From Myxococcales bacterium (lineage in GTDB: Bacteria > Myxococcota_A > UBA9042), in the NCBI GenBank assembly GCA_947491025.1, contig CANLIC010000007.1, forward strand, positions 94,816-158,815: a DNA stretch of 64,000 nt, in the 5' to 3' direction. The notes under the pieces were generated by a model. That model was not told the origin of the DNA and made no database searches. It was given only the letters and a program-made list of their open reading frames with translations. Every line of letters starts with the position of its first letter. The first letter of the stretch is position 1. Below are positions 7,195 through 15,078 of the stretch, piece by piece. Made by a program: the position numbers and the translations under genes.

Positions 7195-9894
7195 ATGGCT
7201 TTCGCTTGCAAGCTCTTGAACGGCGCCCACGCGCCGCTGCGCCGCGGCCGGCTGGCCGGGTTAGTCGTGTCCGCGCTGCATCGGCGAGGCCGACCGTTGT
7301 CGGCCGTCGCGGTCGTGGCCATCGCGCTCTGCATGGGCGCCTTCGCGTGCGAAGATCACTTCACGCACGCGGGCAGCGATGTCGGCGACGCAGGCCCCGA
7401 CGTTCAGCCCCAGTTCTACGGGCTCGGGATCGGCAACAAGTGCGGCGAGGCGGACCCGTGTCGCGCCGGCCTCGCTTGCCAGGCCGGGACGTGCAAGCCC
7501 GCTGCCAACCGCCCGGCCAATGATCCTTGCCTGCTCTCGGAGGAGTGTGCGGCGGGGCTGCAGTGCGGATTCTTCGGCTTCTGCGTGACCTCCGCCGGCC
7601 GCAAGGAGAACGGACCCTGCACCTCGGTGTCCGACTGCGAGCGTGGCCTCTACTGCGACCTCAAGGGCATCTCGGGCTTCTGCTCCAAGCCCGCCACCGT
7701 GCTCGCCGACCTCGGCAGCCCGTGCAAGAAGACCGGTGAGTGCTTCCCAGGCCTGCACTGCAGCAAAGGGCAGGGCACCTGCCAGCCGGGCAGCCTGCCG
7801 CTCTCGACCGATCTCTTCGCCGGCGTCGCCTGTCCCGACCTTGAGGAGCAGGCGCTGCCCTTCCAGGCCCGCAATGTGGTGCCGCGGCAGGGCAGCAGCC
7901 TCGACTTCTACAGCACGCCCTTCCCGAACGACGTCTGGCGCAACGCAGCCGGCAAGCTCGACATCAGCCGGCACCCCCGCTCCGGCCCGGGTCTCATCGG
8001 TCTCGACGTCGGCGGCGCAGTCATCGACGGGCTCAACAGCGAGATGGACGGCTTCTCGACCGCCCCGACGCTCTACGTGCGCTTCACCCGTGAAGTCGAC
8101 CCCGCTTCGCTCGTGCCGTCGGGACCGCAGCAGAACGTCTTCCTCGCCGACCTCGATGCCGGGGTGACCAACGGCGGCGAGCTGCACCCAATCAGTTGGA
8201 AGTTCCAGCCCAAACGAAACAAGTACATCTGCGCCAACTGGCTGGCATTGCACCCGATGTGGAGCCGCACGCTGACGCCCAAGCACGCCTACACGCTCGT
8301 GATCCTGGACAGCACCCGCGCCAAGCTCGCCGTCGGCCAGGACCCCAAGCAAGCGGTCCCGGTGCAGGGAGACGACCTCGCGGCGCTGCTCAGCGACACC
8401 AAGCCGACAGATGCCGCGCTGGTCCCGGCGTGGGAGAAGTATGGCAAGCTGCGCAAGTGGCTGGATACGAAGAAGATCGCTCGCGGCAAGGTCATCGCGG
8501 CCACGTCATTTACGCCAGCGGACCCGACGCGGGTGATGGTCAACTTTCGCGCTGCGGTGAACGCTGTGAAGGATCCGCCGACCATCGTCGGCACCCCGTT
8601 CGTCTGCGGCGGCGCCAACAAGGGCAAGAAGTCGCCCTGCATCGACCCAGCCTTTGCAGTGCAGAACCCAGGCAAGAACGATCCGCGCGATTGCCCGGCG
8701 AGCGCCGATAGCGCCCCGTACACCGAGATCCACATCAAGATCAAAATGCCAGTGTGGCAGGCGGGCAAGCGGCCCTACCTGGAAGGCGGCGGTGGCCTCG
8801 CCCTCAGCGGCACCAACGTGCCCCAGCTGCAGGGCACCGAAGAAGTGTGCGCCGCCATCGCCATCCCCAAGGGCAAGCCCATGCCGGCCGGCGGCTGGCC
8901 GCTGTTGATTTTCGGCCACGGCACCGGCGGTTCCTTGCGCAGCGGACCCTCGGACATGGGCGAGACGTTGTCCAAGTTGACGGAAGGTGGTGCGCCGCTC
9001 TCGGTGGCGCTGCTCTCCACCGACCAGCCGATGCACGGCGACCGTCGGGGCCTGCCCCTGGATCCGGGCCCTCTCTTCTACAACTTCGCCAACCCTCCGG
9101 CAGCCAAGGGCAATGTGTACCAGGGCGCCGCCGACAACTTCGCCCTCGTCCGCTTCGCCAAGGGAGCGCTGAACGGCGCAACGCTTTCGACCTTCGGCAA
9201 GTTCGAGGTCAACGGGAACAAGATCGCATACATGGGGCACTCGCAAGGCGGAACGACCGGCCCGATGTGGCTGCCCTTCGCTCACGACGGCAAAGGCAAC
9301 AAGGACACCCTGGGCGCCGTGTTCTCGGGCACAGGCGGCAGCTTGGTGTACTCGCTACTCAACAAGAAGTCGCCTGAAGACGCCACGGTCGGCATCAAGC
9401 TCGCGATGCAAGAAGGCGACCTCGATGAGTGGCACCCGATGCTGGCCCTGATGCAGCACTACTTCGACGAATCGGATCCGCTGAGCGTCGCCCACCTCTA
9501 CCACAAGAAGCCGCTCGGCCCTCCGCAGCACGTCCTGCACACCTTCGGCCAAGGCGACACCTACACGCCGCCGCAGACCAGCCGCGTCTTCGCCGCTGCG
9601 ACGGGTGGCCTGATGTTGAAGCCTGCGGACGCCGGAACCTGGTACGACCCCGCCGCCGATCTCGGCATGGCGCAGCTGGACCACAAGGGCGACGTCACCG
9701 GCAACCTGACCATCGGCAACGCCAAAGTCACCGGAGTGACGGTGCAGCACCTCAACGACAAGGCGCAGTCGACCACCGGCGCCGCCTACGACGGCCACTT
9801 CGTCGCCTTCAAGGACAAGGCCTGCAGCGCCCAAGTTGCCCGTTTCCTGGCGACGATGTTCAACGGCAAGGTGCCCGTGGTGCCCGCGCAGTAG
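7195..9894 (+). CDS. Lipoprotein with four C-x5-C-x5-C repeats and an alpha/beta-hydrolase domain
   Basis: ATG 7195 sits behind GGAGGCGAGC and gives 899 residues; ATG 7153 is a weaker alternative. The lipobox is GAFAC (Cys52). Residues 83-196 contain four consecutive units of the form C-x5-C-x5-C-x4-8-C (16 cysteines), a Dickkopf-like cysteine repeat found on secreted proteins of Myxococcota. The rest is a large hydrolase-like region with the oxyanion-type segment FGHGTGGS and a nucleophile elbow GHSQGG (Ser683). It looks like a surface-anchored esterase or lipase-like enzyme; the acid and histidine of the triad cannot be fixed by eye. It is the last gene of the same-strand series that begins with the NACHT lipoproteins. 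Confidence 0.65.
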   Translation: MAFACKLLNGAHAPLRRGRLAGLVVSALHRRGRPLSAVAVVAIALCMGAFACEDHFTHAGSDVGDAGPDVQPQFYGLGIGNKCGEADPCRAGLACQAGTCKPAANRPANDPCLLSEECAAGLQCGFFGFCVTSAGRKENGPCTSVSDCERGLYCDLKGISGFCSKPATVLADLGSPCKKTGECFPGLHCSKGQGTCQPGSLPLSTDLFAGVACPDLEEQALPFQARNVVPRQGSSLDFYSTPFPNDVWRNAAGKLDISRHPRSGPGLIGLDVGGAVIDGLNSEMDGFSTAPTLYVRFTREVDPASLVPSGPQQNVFLADLDAGVTNGGELHPISWKFQPKRNKYICANWLALHPMWSRTLTPKHAYTLVILDSTRAKLAVGQDPKQAVPVQGDDLAALLSDTKPTDAALVPAWEKYGKLRKWLDTKKIARGKVIAATSFTPADPTRVMVNFRAAVNAVKDPPTIVGTPFVCGGANKGKKSPCIDPAFAVQNPGKNDPRDCPASADSAPYTEIHIKIKMPVWQAGKRPYLEGGGGLALSGTNVPQLQGTEEVCAAIAIPKGKPMPAGGWPLLIFGHGTGGSLRSGPSDMGETLSKLTEGGAPLSVALLSTDQPMHGDRRGLPLDPGPLFYNFANPPAAKGNVYQGAADNFALVRFAKGALNGATLSTFGKFEVNGNKIAYMGHSQGGTTGPMWLPFAHDGKGNKDTLGAVFSGTGGSLVYSLLNKKSPEDATVGIKLAMQEGDLDEWHPMLALMQHYFDESDPLSVAHLYHKKPLGPPQHVLHTFGQGDTYTPPQTSRVFAAATGGLMLKPADAGTWYDPAADLGMAQLDHKGDVTGNLTIGNAKVTGVTVQHLNDKAQSTTGAAYDGHFVAFKDKACSAQVARFLATMFNGKVPVVPAQ

Positions 9895-9921
9895 CGAGGC
9901 TGGCGCGCCATCCGCAGAGAG

Positions 9922-9954
9922 GATTCGGACGCGAGTCGGACGCGATTCGGACGA
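9922..9954. repeat. Three tandem 11-bp repeats upstream of the transporter fusion gene
   Basis: Three adjacent 11-bp units read GATTCGGACGC, GAGTCGGACGC and GATTCGGACGA. They differ at only two positions and lie about one helical turn apart, 118 bp before the start at 10072. Helically phased direct repeats like these are often regulator-binding sites; no binding protein is known here. Confidence 0.6.
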
Positions 9955-10071
9955 AAGAACGGCGAAAGTGCAGCCTATGTCGCGTCCGTGGTCGGGGTCG
10001 AGGGTGGCGCCGCCGTCGCTTTCCGGCTACACCATCGCAGCGTCGCCGGCAGTGGCGCGCGCCGGTGGTGT

Positions 10072-13000
10072 ATGACGGAGTCACTCCTCAAGCTGTTCAG
10101 CCTCGCGCCCGAAGATCGGCGCGTCCTGTACCTGCTTGGGCCTCTCTTCTTCGTCGTCACCGCCAGCAATGTCGTGGTCGCCTCGTTCACCAAGGCGCTG
10201 TTCCTGTCGGCCAACGAAGTGTCGGCCATGCCCTGGATGTTCCTCGGCAGCTCGATCTTCACCGCCGCCGCGTCGGTCCTCTACGTCATGGCGATGGAGC
10301 GCCTCTCGCTGCGGCCGCGCTTCCAGACGCTGCTAGCGACGGCGGTCATCTCGTTTGCTGGGCTGCGGCTGCTCTATCCGCTCTCCGAACGCGCGATGTC
10401 GCTCACGGTCTACATCTGGTGCACGGGCATCGGGCACCTCGTGTTGATCCAGATGTGGAACCTGTCGTCAGGGCTGCTGCCCGCGCGCCAGGCCAAGCGC
10501 CTTTTCCCCGTGTTCGCCGCAATCGCTACCGCCGGCGCTGCGGCCGGTGGCGGCATGGTCCAGCTCGTGCTCGGGCTCGACCTGCCCGCCCACGATCTCG
10601 TGTGGCTGGTTGTGGCCTTGTTGCTGCTGCCCCTGCTGCGGGTGGGCCCGGTGGTGCGCGAGCTCGATGGCGCCATGCCGCCGAGCGTCGCCGAAGTCGA
10701 GGCCGGGCGCCGGCGGGGGCCAGTGCGCTCGGACTCCGAGGTGGTGCGTGGCGTACGCAACATCCTCGAGTCTCCCTTGCTGCTGCGGCTGGCGTTGTTC
10801 GTCTTTCTCTTGCAGATCGCATCGGTCGCCCTCGACTACCAGTTCTCGGGCGCCCTGAAATCGCGGCTCCAGCGCGACGAAATTGCCGGTTTCCTCGGCC
10901 GCTACTACGGCGCCTCCAACCTCATCGCCCTGGCGGTGGCCCTCTTTGCCAGCGCGCGCCTCGTACAAGTCGTCGGCATGGGCTTCTCAATCGCGATGTC
11001 GGGCATCTTCGTCGCGCTCGGCTCCGGGCTCTACATGCTCGCTGGGATGGGCTTTTTCGGAGAGGTGACGTCCTTCGGCTTCTGGATCGTGGTCGCGGCC
11101 TCGTTCCTGGAGCGTGTCGCGAGCTTCGCCCTATCGCGCAACGCGATGCAGATGCTGGTGACGCCCATCGAGACCCGACGTGGCGAGCGCGCCAAGACGC
11201 TCATCGATGGTGTCGTCTATCGCGGCGCTACCCTTTTGGTTTCTGTCGTCTTGCTCGTGCTCGGCCCGTCGGCGGATGAGCTCCTGTGGCTGTCGCCGGT
11301 GGCCGTGCTGGCCGCGGTCGCTGTCGTTGTGGTGGCGGTGCGCCTCGCGCCGCACTACCAGCGGACGCTCTTTGAGGCGCTGGCCGCCCGGCGGCTCGAC
11401 CCCAACGCCGATCCCCTCTTGCACGACCAGGTGCAGCGCACGGCGGTGCGGGAGGTCGAGGCGCGGCTATCGAGTCCCGACATCGACGTCGTGCGCCGCG
11501 CGCTGGAGATGATCCGCGACCTCCGCCTACCGGTCAGCCCCGCCGCGCTAGAGGCCTGCTGCAGCCAGCCCGACCTCGACATCGTGCGGCGGTCGCTGGA
11601 AATCCTCAACACCATCGGCCACACGGTGTCGCGCAACGTCGTCGTCGACCACCTGCGCTTCGACTCCGATCCGTCGCTGCTGCGCGAGGTGCTGAGCGCC
11701 CTGGAGCCGCACCAGGATCCGAGCCTCGTCGACCGCATGCGGGTCTACGCCAGCCACGACGACCCCGGTGTCGCCTCGCTGGCGGTGGTCTGGCTCAAGC
11801 GCGTCGCCGGCTACAAGTCGACCATGGACATCCACATGGACTTGATGGCCGACATCGAGAGCAGCGATCCCGAAAAACGGGCCCGCGCGGCGGTGGTCGC
11901 TGGCCGGACCGGCCTGCGGCAGGCGACCGCCAACCTGCCGAAGATGATCGTCGACCCCTCGCTGCAGGTCAGGCTCAACGCCGTGGAGGCGATGGGGCAG
12001 GTCGGGCTCCCGGAGTACCTGGACGCGCTGGTCGAGGCGCTCGGCCGCGGAGATCTCGCCGATCGGGCGCGGGCGGCCTTGCTACGCTATGGCGACTCCC
12101 TGGTGCCCGAGGTGGCGACGCGCCTGGAGTCGGGCACGCTCAGCATCGCGACCCAGATCCGCCTGCTGGCCGTGGTCGAGGGGCTCAGCGGGCGAGCGGC
12201 CACCGAGCTGCTGATGGGCGCGGCGATGGTCCAGCGCATGCCCCTGCGCAACCAGGCCTTGCTCTCGCTCTGGCGCATCGCCCGCGACCCAGAGAAGCCC
12301 AAGCCGCCTGCAGCCTGGCTCCGTTCGCGCGCGACCAGCGAGATCGAGGTGCTCCGCATCTACGCCCAGATCCGGGCCGCCCTGCGCGCCGACGACGTCC
12401 GCAGGGCCTTCTTCCTCGGCGAGCTCGACGCCATGCGGGCGCAGGCCGAGACACGGGTCTTCCGTCTGCTCGGCCTCCTCATCTCGCGCGCCGCCATGTA
12501 CCGCGCCTACCTGCACTACCGCAGCCCCAGCCGGCGGGCGCGCAGCAACGCCATCGAGCTGCTCGACCAGCACCTGCGCGAGCCGGAGCTGCGGCCCTTC
12601 ATCCACCTCGTTGAACACGTGTTCGACGATATCGCGAACGTCACCATACCGATGCGCGGCCTGGACGCCGCGGACGCAAAGGTGGCAGCGTTGCTGTCGG
12701 ACCACACGCCGTGGTTGCGACGCGTCTGGCAATGGGCGGTGAGTGGCAACGAGCGGCTGACGCTCTCGGACAACGGGGTAGTGGACGTGACGACCGATCC
12801 GATGGACGTGGTCTTCCTGCTCAAGAGCGTTCCGCTTTTCGCCGGGCTCTCGGGCGAGCAGCTGCTGCCGGTGGCCGACATCGTGCAGCGTGTCGATTTC
12901 GACAAGGGCGAGGTCGTCTTTGAGCAGGGGCATCCCGGCAATCATGTGTACCTGGTGCTCGAGGGCGAGGTCGACGTGCTGCACGACGGCGAGCGCGTCG

Positions 13001-13236
13001 CGGTGCTCGGCAAGAAGGAGTGCTTCGGCGAGATGGCGCTCCTCGACAGTGGGCCGCGCAGCGCCAGCATCCGTACGCGCAGCCACGTGAGCCTCTGGGC
13101 CATCGCGCGCGAGGACTTTCAGGACCTGCTCGACCTGCATCCGGCCCTAGGCAAGGGCGTCATTCGCGTGCTGACGCAGCGGCTGCGCGACGCGACCGAC
13201 CAGCAGGCCAGCCAGGGCGGCGCCGACAAACAATGA
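10072..13236 (+). CDS. ADP/ATP-carrier-like (NTT/MFS) transporter fused to HEAT repeats and a cyclic-nucleotide-binding domain
   Basis: The 1054-residue protein from ATG 10072 has three parts. Residues 1-430 contain about twelve membrane helices with the PARQAKRLFPVFAAIATAG signature seen in bacterial Npt/NTT-like nucleotide carriers of the major facilitator superfamily. Residues about 450-860 are helical-hairpin (HEAT-like) repeats. Residues about 915-1040 form a cNMP-binding domain whose phosphate-binding cassette, FGEMALLDSGPRSASI near residue 985, keeps the glutamate and arginine needed for ligand binding. The family suggests ATP/ADP or related nucleotide exchange across the inner membrane, gated by a cyclic nucleotide, but the substrate cannot be read from sequence. 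It sits between NACHT lipoprotein copies 2 and 3. A non-transporting signalling protein is an alternative. Confidence 0.7.
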   Translation: MTESLLKLFSLAPEDRRVLYLLGPLFFVVTASNVVVASFTKALFLSANEVSAMPWMFLGSSIFTAAASVLYVMAMERLSLRPRFQTLLATAVISFAGLRLLYPLSERAMSLTVYIWCTGIGHLVLIQMWNLSSGLLPARQAKRLFPVFAAIATAGAAAGGGMVQLVLGLDLPAHDLVWLVVALLLLPLLRVGPVVRELDGAMPPSVAEVEAGRRRGPVRSDSEVVRGVRNILESPLLLRLALFVFLLQIASVALDYQFSGALKSRLQRDEIAGFLGRYYGASNLIALAVALFASARLVQVVGMGFSIAMSGIFVALGSGLYMLAGMGFFGEVTSFGFWIVVAASFLERVASFALSRNAMQMLVTPIETRRGERAKTLIDGVVYRGATLLVSVVLLVLGPSADELLWLSPVAVLAAVAVVVVAVRLAPHYQRTLFEALAARRLDPNADPLLHDQVQRTAVREVEARLSSPDIDVVRRALEMIRDLRLPVSPAALEACCSQPDLDIVRRSLEILNTIGHTVSRNVVVDHLRFDSDPSLLREVLSALEPHQDPSLVDRMRVYASHDDPGVASLAVVWLKRVAGYKSTMDIHMDLMADIESSDPEKRARAAVVAGRTGLRQATANLPKMIVDPSLQVRLNAVEAMGQVGLPEYLDALVEALGRGDLADRARAALLRYGDSLVPEVATRLESGTLSIATQIRLLAVVEGLSGRAATELLMGAAMVQRMPLRNQALLSLWRIARDPEKPKPPAAWLRSRATSEIEVLRIYAQIRAALRADDVRRAFFLGELDAMRAQAETRVFRLLGLLISRAAMYRAYLHYRSPSRRARSNAIELLDQHLREPELRPFIHLVEHVFDDIANVTIPMRGLDAADAKVAALLSDHTPWLRRVWQWAVSGNERLTLSDNGVVDVTTDPMDVVFLLKSVPLFAGLSGEQLLPVADIVQRVDFDKGEVVFEQGHPGNHVYLVLEGEVDVLHDGERVAVLGKKECFGEMALLDSGPRSASIRTRSHVSLWAIAREDFQDLLDLHPALGKGVIRVLTQRLRDATDQQASQGGADKQ

Positions 13237-13341
13237 GGCGTCGCCGCCCTGCGATGGCGGCAGCGCGTTGCAGCGTGGCATACGGCGGCAAGCCCGGTCG
13301 CAAGCCGGCCCAGTCGCGTTCGAGGGTGGGCCTCGCTCGGC

Positions 13342-15015
13342 CTACGATCCGGGCGGTGGTGGTGCTTCGGTGTCGGTGGGCGCCTTGGGCGCCGACGCCG
13401 AGAGCAGGCGCTCCAGCGTAGACGTAACGCACAACTGGCCGGCGAGCGCGTCCTTGGCCGTAGCCGCCGCGTCCTGAACCAGGCGCTTGCGCTCGGGGCC
13501 CGAGGGCAGACCCTGGTCGAGCTGCTCCCAGGTGTGCTGCGTGAACCCGCTGGCCCGGCAGAGCTGGTGCACGATGCTGACGAGGCAGCGCTGGCCGCCG
13601 GGCATGCCGACCAAGAATCCTGCGACCTCATTGGACTCGAGCAGCGACGAGCGACGGCCGATGATCGAACAAGGGGCAGACTGCGTGGCCTCAATCTCGG
13701 CGTTGGCGTTGCGGGCCAGAAAGAGATCGTAGAGCGACTGGTTCTTCAGCTTCCAACGACCCTGGCCACGCGGTGCCGCCTCGAGCAGCGACGACTGCAG
13801 CAGCCTCTCGCAAATCGCCTTCTTCTCGCCGTCGTCGCGGCCAGGGCTGATGCCGAGGCAAGCATCGAGCGTGAAGGCGAGGTTGCGGTCCCCGTCGCCG
13901 AGCAGCGCCTTGGCGAACATGCGGTCGACCAGGGCGATGGCGGCGCGGGGCGCGAGCGAGGTGCCCTGGAGGTCCTTGATCAGCAGAACCTCAAGATAAT
14001 ACTCGTAGACACGGGTGCGGCTTGGCTCAAGCTTGCCGGGCGCGCTGCCGCCCGCTGCGGCGAAATTCTGCGCGATCTTCTCGGCGACGAAGAAGTCGCG
14101 GTAGGTAGAGAGGTGCGGGTAGTAGCAGCGGCCGTCTGCGCTTTGTGCTTTGCGATCGAGACCGTAGCGGCGTAGCAGTGCCTGCAGCGCGGCGCGGCGC
14201 TCGGGGTCCGGGATGATCTCGGCGATGGCGGCATCCGTGCGGGCGCAGTCGAGCTGCGGGAGTTCGACCAGGGCATCGACCGTGCGCAGGCCGTAGGTGC
14301 CGGTAAAGACGGGGGGTCGCGTAAAGACCACGACCCGTAGGTTCGGAAAGCGGTCGAGGGTCTGGTTGAGCGTCTCGACCACCGCCAGCCGACGCTGCAG
14401 CGCGACCTCATCGAGCGAGTCGAGCAGGAGCAGCCAGGGCTTTTCGCCGAAATGCTTGCTGAGCCAGTCGCCACCGTGGGCATCGACGGGGGCGCCAAAG
14501 CGACGCGCCGCCATGATCTGCAGGGCGTTGTCGTCGCTGGTGACCGAGAGCCCTTCGGCCTCGGCGACGTCCCACTGCAGGTCGACGCGGGCGGTCGCCA
14601 ACGTCGGGCAGAGGGTCGCCTCGACCGACCAGCCGAGCTTGGACTTGCCCGTGCCGCCACGGGCAATGACCAGCGTCGTTCGCGCCTTGCCCGAGGCGAG
14701 CAGTGCGTGGAACTCGGCTTCGCCGACACGCCTGGGCTGAGCGTCTTGGGCGTCGCCGGGGATGCGGTGGTAGACGATGTCTGGCGGGTGAAAGCTGCCG
14801 TCCTTGACCTCGGCGGCGCGGCGAGCGCCGAGCTCGGTGCAGGCGCGCGCCGCTTCGTTGGCGGGGCTCGGGGCCGTGGCACCAACCTGGGCCTGCGCCG
14901 GGGCCTTGGCCGCGCCGCCGCAGCCGGGCACCACCAGCGCGCCGACGGTCAGCCAGAGGGTCGACGCAGCGCGCGCCGCTAGGGGGAAGGCTCGAGTCGG
15001 CACGGTGGGCTCCAT
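13342..15015 (-). CDS. Lipoprotein with NACHT-type P-loop NTPase domain (paralogue 3)
   Basis: This third family member has 557 residues from ATG 15015; a TTG at 15078 would extend it without giving a better signal. The lipobox is VPGC (Cys32). It has the most canonical NACHT motifs of the three: Walker A ARGGTGKS (K124, S125), Walker B WLLLLDSLDE (D199, D202, E203) and sensor-1-like VVVFTRPPV (R233). It keeps the CYYPHLSTYRD and ICERLLQS blocks and the same ten post-lipobox cysteines as copies 1 and 2, while overall identity looks lower. It is on the opposite strand, convergent with the transporter fusion gene, and probably cotranscribed with the GNAT-like gene 63 bp upstream. Confidence 0.75.
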   Translation of the reverse strand: MEPTVPTRAFPLAARAASTLWLTVGALVVPGCGGAAKAPAQAQVGATAPSPANEAARACTELGARRAAEVKDGSFHPPDIVYHRIPGDAQDAQPRRVGEAEFHALLASGKARTTLVIARGGTGKSKLGWSVEATLCPTLATARVDLQWDVAEAEGLSVTSDDNALQIMAARRFGAPVDAHGGDWLSKHFGEKPWLLLLDSLDEVALQRRLAVVETLNQTLDRFPNLRVVVFTRPPVFTGTYGLRTVDALVELPQLDCARTDAAIAEIIPDPERRAALQALLRRYGLDRKAQSADGRCYYPHLSTYRDFFVAEKIAQNFAAAGGSAPGKLEPSRTRVYEYYLEVLLIKDLQGTSLAPRAAIALVDRMFAKALLGDGDRNLAFTLDACLGISPGRDDGEKKAICERLLQSSLLEAAPRGQGRWKLKNQSLYDLFLARNANAEIEATQSAPCSIIGRRSSLLESNEVAGFLVGMPGGQRCLVSIVHQLCRASGFTQHTWEQLDQGLPSGPERKRLVQDAAATAKDALAGQLCVTSTLERLLSASAPKAPTDTEAPPPPGS

Positions 15016-15078
15016 CGCGGCGGCGCTCGGGCTGCATCGCGTCTCCCCGAGTATGATCTCGCTCGCGCGGGCGCGCAA

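Noticed and set aside
13243..13261. GCCGCC/GGCGGC hairpin after the transporter fusion gene
   Set aside because: A 6-bp GC stem without a T-tract is common by chance at this G+C content; not called as a terminator.
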